Part shown: in pieces, positions 52,328 to 59,262 of the stretch
Position numbering within the stretch: position 1 is the stretch's first letter
How the letters are laid out: every line of letters begins with the position of its first letter
Source: an uncultured Marmoricola sp.
GTDB lineage: Bacteria > Actinomycetota > Actinomycetes > Propionibacteriales > Nocardioidaceae
Length of the DNA stretch: 64,000 bases
Assembly (NCBI GenBank): GCA_937868075.1
Contig: CALMLL010000033.1
Span: forward strand, 1 to 64,000
Reading direction: 5' to 3'
Notes under the pieces: model-generated
The model's input: the letters and a program-made list of their open reading frames with translations, nothing else
Database searches by the model: none
What the model was told of the DNA's origin: nothing
Position numbers and translations under genes: made by a program

Positions 52328-53896
52328 CTACACCGCCTCGCGACCGTTGTCGGCCAGGTAGGCGTTGATGTCGAAGCCGTGCTGCTCCAGCTCGCGCAGC
52401 TCGTCGGGCAGGGTGCCGGGCACCGCAGGGCCACCGGCGAGGTTGGGCCGGAAGACGTGGGTGACGGCGTATCCCTTGGCTGCTTCGCCAGGGGCGACGT
52501 GCACGATCTCGGAGACCCAGCGGGATCGGCGCCACTTGCCGTCGCCGAGGGGGACGGTCTCGAGGTGGACCTGGACGACGAGGTCTACGGTCTCGGCGAG
52601 TTTGGAGGTGGCCAGTTCCTTGGTGACGTGGGGGCCGGCCTCCATGGCGCACGTGACGAGCTTGCGGATGGCTCCCTCACCGTTGCCGGCGTGGGTGGTG
52701 GAGATCGAGCCGGCGCCGGACTCCATCGCCTTGATCATCGCCCACACCTCGCGGCCGCGGACCTCACCGACGATCTGACGGGAGAGGTTGAACCTGAAGG
52801 AGTCGTAGAGGGCTTCGTCGAGGGTGAACTCGCCGGCCTGCTTGCCGTCGGGGCCGACCTCGCCGGATCCGGGGCGAGCCTCCCAGGCGTGGACGATGGG
52901 GTGGACGTCTGTGAGCTCGTGCAGGTGCAGCTCGAACTCGGTCTCGAACGTGCCGATCGCTTCCCACGGGTTGATCTCCGCGCACAGGGCTCGGACCATC
53001 GTGGTCTTGCCGGCGCCCTGTGGCCCGGCCACCACGACGGACTTGCGTGCCTTGATCGCAGCGCGCAGGAAGGTGGCCTGGGTGAGGGTGATCATGTCGC
53101 GGTCGACGAGCTCGTCCAGGGTGACCCGGCGCAGCCGGTGGCGGCGGATCACCACGGAGGGGTGGGCAGTCACCCAGGCGGCGGCCGCCAGACGCGGTCC
53201 GCCATCCAGACGCATGTGCAGCCGCGGGTTGGCCGAAGAGAAACTGCGGGCGTTGACCTCGCTGCGAGAGGCGACGAAGGACAGGAAGTCCAGCAGCTCC
53301 TGGTCGGAGTCGGCTACCGGGTCGGCCTTGACCAGGGTGCCGTCGACCTTCTCCACCCACACGTTCTGGGCGCCGGTGATGATGATGTTCTCGACGGTGT
53401 CGTCGTCGACGAGGGGCTGCAGCCTGCCCAGCCCGAACAGCGCGTTGTAGACGGCAACCGCCATCGCGTCCTGCTCATCCATCGACCACGCGGCTTCGCC
53501 GTCGTGGAGCCGGTCGGCGGCCGTGGTCTGCAGGAGCTCTTGGATGATCGTGCGACCAAGCTCCCGCTCGGTCTCGGGGTCCATGCCCCGCTCCTCCCCC
53601 AGCGCCGCGGTCAGCTGGTCCGAGGCCTGAGCGCGCAGCATCGCGACCTGGTGCCAGTCGATTCCGCCCGGGGCGACGCCGGTAGGCCGTGCAGCCGGCG
53701 GAGGTAGAGCGGTCGGCGCAGGAGCGGGAGCGGGCCGTTCAGGGCTTCGGGCCACGCCCCCGATCGGACCCGCCAGGGAGCGGGCCGAAGGCGCGACGGG
53801 TGAGGGCGCGAGGGAGATCGTCGGGACCTGGTGATGGCCGTTGGGCGAGGTGGCTCCGAAGATTGGCAGCGAGGTGGGGTCGAGACGGTCAGTCAC
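52328..53896 (-). CDS. tadA: TadA/CpaF pilus assembly ATPase
   Basis: 522 residues; GTG start after CCTTGGAGGATTCC. A disordered N-terminus (~80 residues) leads into the CpaF N-domain (NALFGLGRLQPLVDDDTVEN about 151-170). Walker A AGPQGAGKTTMVRAL at 291-298, GTFETEFELHLHELT, a Walker B region with SRQIVGEVRGREVWAMIKAM, and TTHAGNGEGAIRKL. This type II/IV secretion ATPase powers Flp pilus extension. A separate 56-residue copy of its residues 159-206 region lies immediately upstream. Confidence 0.9.
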   Translation of the reverse strand: MTDRLDPTSLPIFGATSPNGHHQVPTISLAPSPVAPSARSLAGPIGGVARSPERPAPAPAPTALPPPAARPTGVAPGGIDWHQVAMLRAQASDQLTAALGEERGMDPETERELGRTIIQELLQTTAADRLHDGEAAWSMDEQDAMAVAVYNALFGLGRLQPLVDDDTVENIIITGAQNVWVEKVDGTLVKADPVADSDQELLDFLSFVASRSEVNARSFSSANPRLHMRLDGGPRLAAAAWVTAHPSVVIRRHRLRRVTLDELVDRDMITLTQATFLRAAIKARKSVVVAGPQGAGKTTMVRALCAEINPWEAIGTFETEFELHLHELTDVHPIVHAWEARPGSGEVGPDGKQAGEFTLDEALYDSFRFNLSRQIVGEVRGREVWAMIKAMESGAGSISTTHAGNGEGAIRKLVTCAMEAGPHVTKELATSKLAETVDLVVQVHLETVPLGDGKWRRSRWVSEIVHVAPGEAAKGYAVTHVFRPNLAGGPAVPGTLPDELRELEQHGFDINAYLADNGREAV

Positions 53897-54059
53897 GGAA
53901 TCCTCCAAGGAAGTCGAGGAGCTCACGGTCGGAGTCGGCCACGGGGCCAACGGCGGTGAGGGTCCCGTCGCTTTTCTGCACGCAGACCTCCTGAGAGCCG
54001 GTGATGATGATGTTCTCGACGGTGTCGTCGTCGATAAGCGCTTGGATCTGACTGGTCAT
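53889..54059 (-). CDS. Mini-protein duplicating part of the TadA N-domain, 56 aa
   Basis: Reads MTSQIQALIDDDTVENIIIT then GSQEVCVQKSDGTLTAVG and PVADSDRELLDFLGGFRD. It aligns with TadA residues about 159-206 (LVDDDTVENIIITGAQNVWV; PVADSDQELLDFL). The ATG overlaps the TadZ-like stop (ATGA) and the stop overlaps the tadA GTG, so it is fully embedded in the operon and probably translated. It may be a decaying duplication or a competitor that fits the TadA hexamer interface. Confidence 0.7.
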   Translation of the reverse strand: MTSQIQALIDDDTVENIIITGSQEVCVQKSDGTLTAVGPVADSDRELLDFLGGFRD

Positions 54060-54853
54060 GACTGGCTCCTCTCCCCGACTGCGAGGTCGATCGCAGCTCG
54101 GGAGCTAGACAGGGTGGATTGGATGGCCTGGACGGCGGCCCGCAGGGACTTGCTCAGCCCTGCGTTCTCGAACTTGCGGCGCGGCTGGTTGCCGACGGAG
54201 AACACCTCGGCGGAGGTGGGGTCCCATTCCAGGGAGGCGACGGCGGGCATCTGGAGGGTCTTGGCGACCTCGGATGCGGTGAAGGGCATGCCCGGGCCCA
54301 CGATGAGTGCTCCCAGGCTGGTGGCGGCGCCGGATCGGGTGAAGGTGTCTCGCAGGGTCGGCGACCAGGAGGCCGCGCCGACGAGGGCAGGAACCGTGGA
54401 GCGAGTGACCAGGAGCGCTAGGTCGGCGGCCGCGAGCAACTTGAAGGGCGACCCCTCCAGCCCGAGTCGGCCGGCGTCGACGATGACGTCCTGACCGTTG
54501 CGCTCGAGGTTCTTGAAGACGCCGGCCAGAGGCTCCCACAGGCTGTCCAGGGCGCGTGCCTGGTTGTGCCGGACCGGCCCGTTGAGGAGCTGGATATGGG
54601 TGTTGGGGATGCGCATCAGCAGCCGGGGAAGCTCTTCGACCAGGGAGCCTTGGCGGTGGGCCAGCGCGAGGTCGATGATGGAGCCTTCGGTGGGTAGCTG
54701 GCCGCCGCGGAAGTAGCCGGCGGGGATCGCCCGGGATCCGGTCGGGTCGGCGTCGACGAGGATGCTGGGTCGCGGCCAGGCCATGGCCAGGCCTAGCGCG
54801 GAGGAGGTCACGCCGGGGGATCCGTTGGCGGAGGTCAGGACGATGAGCGCCAT
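54056..54853 (-). CDS. TadZ/CpaE-like P-loop protein
   Basis: 265 residues. The N-terminus IVLTSANGSPGVTSSALGLA sits where MinD/ParA proteins have KGGVGKT but lacks the lysines, so it is an atypical site, as known for TadZ/CpaE localisation proteins. ILVDADPTGSRAIP and VIVDAGRLGLEG keep the other fold strands. Between CpaB/SAF and TadA genes, it likely places the pilus machine in the cell. Confidence 0.75.
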   Translation of the reverse strand: MALIVLTSANGSPGVTSSALGLAMAWPRPSILVDADPTGSRAIPAGYFRGGQLPTEGSIIDLALAHRQGSLVEELPRLLMRIPNTHIQLLNGPVRHNQARALDSLWEPLAGVFKNLERNGQDVIVDAGRLGLEGSPFKLLAAADLALLVTRSTVPALVGAASWSPTLRDTFTRSGAATSLGALIVGPGMPFTASEVAKTLQMPAVASLEWDPTSAEVFSVGNQPRRKFENAGLSKSLRAAVQAIQSTLSSSRAAIDLAVGERSQS

Positions 54854-54857
54854 GGGG

Positions 54858-55553
54858 TCAGCTCCGGCTGTCGAGGACGATCGCGACCTTGCCGGTGGCG
54901 GCTCGAGCGGCCAGCATCGGTCCGTCGTTGGTGGGGACCTGGACGTTGACGATGGCGTTGCCGGTGGTCTCGTCCTTGGCCACGCCGACGACGACGGCTT
55001 GGATGGAGTCAGGGTCGGTGGTGGGCATCTCGCCTTGCTGCCCGGGGGTCACCACGACCCTGACCTGGTCGCCGACACGCATCTGGTTGGCGGGCAGCAT
55101 GCCCGGGGTGAGCGCGATGCCGACCACGGAGGAGCCCTTGGCTGGCAGCGCCTGCTCGGTGATCTGGTCTTGGGTGACCACTCCCCCGGCCGACATGTCC
55201 AGGGCAGCGTGCTTGCCGACGACGCTGTTGGCCTGGTCGGCCGAGAGCGGCTTCAGGGCGGGGTCGACGCTGATGTTGACGGTCATCAGGTCCTCGGCGG
55301 TGATGACATCGCCGCGCTCGATGGTCTGGCGCACGGCCAGGACGCTGTGGGCGTCGGAGGTGGACTGGTACGCCCACATGCTGGCCAGTGCCCCCAGGCA
55401 GATCGCGGCCACTGATGCCGCGATCAGCACCGGGCGGCGGCGCAGCTTCGGCGGCGGGGCGAACTGCTCCCCCGGGGCCGATGTCGGTTCCCCATCGGTG
55501 GGGTTCTTACGCTGTTGCCGCCAGGTCTCGGTGGCGGGAGTCGTGGTCGACAT
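54858..55553 (-). CDS. CpaB/RcpC-like SAF-domain pilus protein
   Basis: 231 residues. A cytoplasmic N-terminus, one span (PVLIAASVAAICLGALASMW), then a SAF domain (VLAVRQTIERGDVITAEDLM, VVGKHAALDMSAGGVVTQDQ) and an RcpC-type beta region (GMLPANQMRVGDQVRVVVTP). Periplasm-facing part of the Flp secretion machinery. Confidence 0.82.
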   Translation of the reverse strand: MSTTTPATETWRQQRKNPTDGEPTSAPGEQFAPPPKLRRRPVLIAASVAAICLGALASMWAYQSTSDAHSVLAVRQTIERGDVITAEDLMTVNISVDPALKPLSADQANSVVGKHAALDMSAGGVVTQDQITEQALPAKGSSVVGIALTPGMLPANQMRVGDQVRVVVTPGQQGEMPTTDPDSIQAVVVGVAKDETTGNAIVNVQVPTNDGPMLAARAATGKVAIVLDSRS

Positions 55554-55606
55554 TGGCTGGTCGGGCCTTTCGGGTTTGGTTGAGGTTCTGGCTTCTGGAT
55601 CGAGAT

Positions 55607-56227
55607 TCAGTTGTCGCCGAAGAAGTCGCTCAGGGCCGCGGTGATGAGGTGTCCTCGCGAGCTGGCACCGAACTCCTCGACGAGCTGGTCCAAGGTGGCG
55701 AAGTCAGCCTCACGGAGCCGGTAGTTCAGGGGGGTCAGTGGGCCATCTGTCTTGCGTGAAGCGCGGCTGCGCCTGGAGGCGAACAGCCCTCCGCCGGCGG
55801 TCGCCACCGGGTGGATGAGGTCCTTCAGCCGGGGGTGGGCGTTCTCGATGGCCACGATGATGACCTCACCGTGGGACAGTCCGTCCGCCTTGCACTTGGC
55901 GACCAGCGGATCAAGCAGTGCGACCGGGATGTGCACGTTGGAGGGCCGGACCTTGTCCTCGGGGCCCTTCTGAGCCGTCTCAGGCGCCGCGGAGGGATCG
56001 GAGGGGCTGGTGTGCTCCGGCGAGGCCGTAGAGGTCTCAGCGGCCCGCACAGGGCGCTCTGCGGCCTTCTTGGACCGGTTGGTCGTGCCACGCGCCGACG
56101 AGGGTGACTGGGAGGTGCGACGGGGCGGCAGCAGCGGCGTCGGTGCGTCCTCGACGGGGACGTCTTCGAAGTTGGACAGGCGGCCGGGCGGGATCTCTCG
56201 GGCCGAGCCGGTTCCGGATGTGGTCAT
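55607..56227 (-). CDS. ParB-like centromere-binding protein (candidate)
   Basis: 206 residues. A disordered Pro/Ser/Thr N-terminus (~95 residues), then VRPSNVHIPVALLDPLVAKC followed by KADGLSHGEVIIVAIENAHP, and PLTPLNYRLREADFATLDQL followed by VEEFGASSRGHLITAALSDF; both resemble ribbon-helix-helix arms. ATGA-coupled to parA, which is the main reason to call it the partition adaptor. Confidence 0.7.
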   Translation of the reverse strand: MTTSGTGSAREIPPGRLSNFEDVPVEDAPTPLLPPRRTSQSPSSARGTTNRSKKAAERPVRAAETSTASPEHTSPSDPSAAPETAQKGPEDKVRPSNVHIPVALLDPLVAKCKADGLSHGEVIIVAIENAHPRLKDLIHPVATAGGGLFASRRSRASRKTDGPLTPLNYRLREADFATLDQLVEEFGASSRGHLITAALSDFFGDN

Positions 56228-57198
56228 GCCTCTGCTCCTGCCAGGTACGTAGCTCCGGTCTCGGCGGCCGAGATCCTGGCGCAGATCTCGGCGGCGAGCC
56301 GGTCGTAGTCACCCGCGAGAGAGTCGGCCGTGCCGGAGAGCGCGACCGGGAGCGGGATGACGTTGTCGACGGAGTCCTCACCCCGGCGACGGGCGCTGAG
56401 TGCCTCGAGTCGCTCCGCACGGTTGGCGTCGACGTCGGCGGCGAGCTCGTGAGCGAGCTGCCCGCGGTAGCGGCAGTCGTGCGCGGAGCTCTCTGAGTGG
56501 CGCACATAGGCCTGGAGCAGCGGCACGGTCTCCCCCACTTCCTCCAGGCGGACCTTGGTGTTGCGCATGACCCGAGTCGCCTGCGGGTTGTGCGCAGTGA
56601 CAACCACACCCAGGTAGCCCAGATCAGGGTTGATCGCACGAGCGCGCTTGACGCGAGGACCCACCCCGAGCAGCCCGTCCCAGGACCCGGGGTCGGTCTT
56701 GGTCGGGATCAACACCCATCGCGAGGCGGTCAGCGCCATATCCTGAAGGTCACCGTTGCCAGGAGGGCAGTCCAGCAGGACCAGGTCGTAGTCCTCGGCC
56801 ACGTCGGCCAGGCGCGAAGCGAACTCCGTGGCGATCGACCCGGTCGGCAGCTCATCGGACATCGACGACTTTGCCAACGAGCTGAGCATCTCCAGCGCAC
56901 GGCCACCGAAGATCATGTCCAAGTTGGGCCGCACCTCGCGCACGATCTGAAGGTCAGCGCCGGACCAGACGGCGTCGACGACGCTCTTGCCGGCGTCATC
57001 CTCGGCGGCGGAGGTCATGCCCAGGTCCATCTTCAGGTTCCCGCTGATGTCGAGGTCGATCACCAGCACCCGCATGCTCTTTGCCAGACACCCGGCGACG
57101 TTGGCCACGATGCTGGTCTTCAGCACCCCGCCCTTGCCGTTGATCACGGCCACCACACGACTCAGTGCGGCCGCGTCCGGCAGCTCAGGTTCGGACAT
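56224..57198 (-). CDS. parA: ParA partition ATPase
   Basis: 324 residues from the ATG preceded by GATGGAGGGACGG; an in-frame ATG at 57219 lies too close to the promoter motif. VVAVINGKGGVLKTSIVANV is the deviant Walker A (KGGxxKT), VLVIDLDISGNLKMDLGM the A' box and DLVLLDCPPGNGDL Walker B. It segregates the plasmid with the adjacent ParB-like protein. It heads the operon that also contains CpaB, TadZ-like, TadA, TadB and TadC, an unusual link of partition and pilus genes. Confidence 0.88.
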   Translation of the reverse strand: MSEPELPDAAALSRVVAVINGKGGVLKTSIVANVAGCLAKSMRVLVIDLDISGNLKMDLGMTSAAEDDAGKSVVDAVWSGADLQIVREVRPNLDMIFGGRALEMLSSLAKSSMSDELPTGSIATEFASRLADVAEDYDLVLLDCPPGNGDLQDMALTASRWVLIPTKTDPGSWDGLLGVGPRVKRARAINPDLGYLGVVVTAHNPQATRVMRNTKVRLEEVGETVPLLQAYVRHSESSAHDCRYRGQLAHELAADVDANRAERLEALSARRRGEDSVDNVIPLPVALSGTADSLAGDYDRLAAEICARISAAETGATYLAGAEA

Positions 57199-57225
57199 CC
57201 GTCCCTCCATCACGCTCATGCCCGT

Positions 57226-57255
57226 GGAAGGTGACCCGAGGCCGGTGCCTGTGAC
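57226..57255 (-). promoter_or_regulatory. GTCACAG-CACCTTCC motif, copy 8 (parA-Tad operon)
   Basis: Minus strand GTCACAG-N15-CACCTTCC, 27 bp before the preferred parA start. Confidence 0.75.
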
Positions 57256-57687
57256 AAGCGAATGTCAGGTGAGGGCCAACTGCTCCCTCGCGGTGCGCCT
57301 ACTGACCCCCAACGGACGGTCTTCAGTGGGTCCACTCTGGCCCACCTGTCCTCCCACTGTCGCATCGTTGTGGGTCCACAGGCGGCATGTGGCCCCCCCG
57401 TGTCCGCCTAACTAGCCCCTCTTAGACCGTCCACTGACTGTCAACAGACCGGCCCTTGGCCCTCTGTTGCCGGTCTGTGTGGCCTCTGTTTGCGCTTGTG
57501 TAGGCACCTGCTAGCGGACTGTGCGCCCCCCACTGTGCCCCTGTTGCCCCCTCATTGACGGTCTGTTGCCCCTCCACTGTCTAAGTGGTGTGTTAGTGGT
57601 GTGGCGATGGTGGGTACCCGGTGCGTGAGTGGTGCCATGCCGGTGTGCCTCTGGTGGGGGAGTGGTGTGTCGGGGCATCATGGAGCC
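57256..57687. other. Repeat-rich non-coding region between parA and a divergent gene
   Basis: No gene seen in about 430 bp. It holds CCACTGT-type units (near 57354, 57531, 57573), CTGTTGCC units (near 57465, 57545, 57564), and ACAGACCGG/CCGGTCTGT inverted repeats (near 57443 and 57469). A partition site (parS) for the adjacent parA/parB is the most likely content. Confidence 0.45.
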
Positions 57688-58323
57688 ATGACTGCCGCGC
57701 GAAAGCCCTCCGACTGGCTCGAGGACATGACGTGGCACCGGCGCATGTACGACCAGTCCAAGTTCCGCTGGGTGCCAGAGGACCCGATGTCGATCGCGCT
57801 GACCTGGACTAAGGGGCGGGTGGAGTTCACCACCCCCGGTCACCTGCGACGCCTCGACATCCAGCTGCATGAGCTGCGCTACTACGCCGGCGGCATACAA
57901 GACGCCATGCTCGACCCTCTCGCTCTCGCTCGCGAGCGGTGCCCGGACTACCGCGCCGGCCTGGAGCTGGTCGGGATGACCAAGACCGACGTCGACATCC
58001 TGCGCTACAACGCACTCAGCGGCCGCGTCCGCAACCACCCCGAGGCCAGGCGAGCCCTGCGCGGCATCCCCCTGCCCAATCCATTCAGCCAGGTCTGGGA
58101 ACTGCGCCAGATGCACGGCATGTACGCCGCAGCGGACAACATCCTCGAAGACACCTTCTGCGACCTCGCCACCGAACTCGCCGAGGACCTCGGCTGGGAC
58201 AGCATCGCCCCCCTCACCGTGATCCACCGCACCGGCAACGGAGTCCGCCTGCGGGTAGAGCAACAGCGGCGCGAGCGGGGGCTCCCAGGCGACCCGCGCC
58301 GGCGCGTAGAGCAGCGCTACTAG
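57688..58323 (+). CDS. Hypothetical protein, 211 aa
   Basis: MTAARKPSDWLEDMTWHRRM; ATG chosen over an upstream in-frame start because GGAG lies just before it and the extra residues look non-coding. A helical, charged protein (LRRLDIQLHELRYYAGGIQD; MTKTDVDILRYNALSGRVRN). No motif recognised. Divergent from parA, ahead of the replication region and closed by a strong hairpin. Confidence 0.65.
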   Translation: MTAARKPSDWLEDMTWHRRMYDQSKFRWVPEDPMSIALTWTKGRVEFTTPGHLRRLDIQLHELRYYAGGIQDAMLDPLALARERCPDYRAGLELVGMTKTDVDILRYNALSGRVRNHPEARRALRGIPLPNPFSQVWELRQMHGMYAAADNILEDTFCDLATELAEDLGWDSIAPLTVIHRTGNGVRLRVEQQRRERGLPGDPRRRVEQRY

Positions 58324-58348
58324 CACTTCCCAACGCGCTCATACCGCT

Positions 58349-58377
58349 CCCCCCTGCCGCCCCTTGCCGGCAGGGGG
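58349..58377 (+). terminator. Terminator hairpin
   Basis: CCCCCCTGCCG and CGGCAGGGGGG pair around CCCCTTGC, 26 bp past the stop at 58323. Confidence 0.75.
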
Positions 58378-58437
58378 GTCACTGTTTTCCAAACCCTCAG
58401 ACCGGGAGCAAAACACCCCCCGCGGGCGTTCTCCTCC

Positions 58438-58540
58438 TCACTTCCCACCTACGTTTCCCACCTCGTTTCCCCCCTCAGTGGGAAGTGAAAAACCGTCTCT
58501 GACCTGCGCAGACACCCTCGTTTCCCACGTTTCCCACCAA
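58438..58540. other. Iteron cluster, candidate replication origin
   Basis: Three tandem 12-mers, CTTCCCACCTAC, GTTTCCCACCTC and GTTTCCCCCCTC (58441-58476), then an inverted GTGGGAAGTG (58478-58487), then GTTTCCCAC and GTTTCCCACCAA in tandem (58520-58540). Iterons just upstream of the replication operon are typical of plasmid origins controlled by Rep. The rest of 58541-58730 is pyrimidine-rich with GCGCGC palindromes and no gene. Confidence 0.6.
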
Positions 58541-58730
58541 ACTCATCCCCATGTCTATGCGTGTGGGCACGCGCGCGAGGCTCTTGCACACGCGCGCGCT
58601 CCTCCTCTCTCTCGCTCTCTCGCAGCAGGGGGGCGGCGGCGCCGGCCCGCGGTGTGTGGTGGGAGCGAGGCGCGGCGCAGCTTGGGTGTCTGCGGGGGAG
58701 CTGTGCGGGAGAGGAACTTCGTCTCGGCTT

Positions 58731-58760
58731 GTCACACAGGACGCAGTGACCGCACCTTCC
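58731..58760 (+). promoter_or_regulatory. GTCACAG-CACCTTCC motif, copy 9 (replication operon)
   Basis: Plus strand GTCACAC-N15-CACCTTCC, one mismatch, 95 bp before the RHH gene. The only plus-strand copy, facing the only plus-strand operon of the core. Confidence 0.65.
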
Positions 58761-58855
58761 GCATCCATGACGGCGTTTGGGGTCCTCGACTGCAACGACA
58801 CGCCGGTGGCCATGAGATCCCTGATGCAGCATCTAGGCGCCGGTAGGAATGAGCC

Positions 58856-59086
58856 ATGGAGTCCCGAGCCAAGCCCGGCACCAGGCCGAAGGGCGATCGC
58901 CGCGCGATCACTGTTCGTGTGCCCCGCAGTCAGTGGGCCATCTTCGACGGGGCGCGAAAGCGCGCCGGCTACCAGAGCCTGTCCGACTACGTCACGGCGC
59001 TTCTGGCCGAGCACCACGGCCTCGACGTCCCCGACTACGCACGACTCGACGACCCAGACCAGGAGGCGCTCCTGCGGGTGGGATAA
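58856..59086 (+). CDS. Ribbon-helix-helix protein, 76 aa
   Basis: MESRAKPGTRPKGDRRAITV then RVPRSQWAIFDGARKRAGYQ and SLSDYVTALLAEHHGL, the strand-helix-helix pattern of RHH (CopG/Arc-like) DNA-binding proteins. Upstream of the large replication gene and downstream of the iterons, so a likely repressor of rep expression, copy-number control (inference). Confidence 0.75.
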   Translation: MESRAKPGTRPKGDRRAITVRVPRSQWAIFDGARKRAGYQSLSDYVTALLAEHHGLDVPDYARLDDPDQEALLRVG

Positions 59087-59262
59087 GTCCCCAGACAACG
59101 AAGAACGCCACCCCCTCTGCTTGGCGGCTATGTGGGGCGGCGTCTCCGACTACGAAAGGCTGCTGTGGCCTCGACCAATCCGAGAGTACCTGACTCTGAG
59201 TCAGGGTTCTCTCGACGCGCGCTTCGGCGTGTCCCTCCCCGGTGATGGGAGGTGACCACGCC

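Noticed and set aside
56224-57219. ParA start at the ATG 57219 (leaderless)
   Set aside because: A strong ribosome binding site precedes the ATG at 57198, and 57219 lies 6 bp from the promoter motif; kept only as an alternative.
58556-58625. CT-rich and GCGCGC stretch as CRISPR or tandem repeat array
   Set aside because: Simple low-complexity sequence without repeat-spacer structure.
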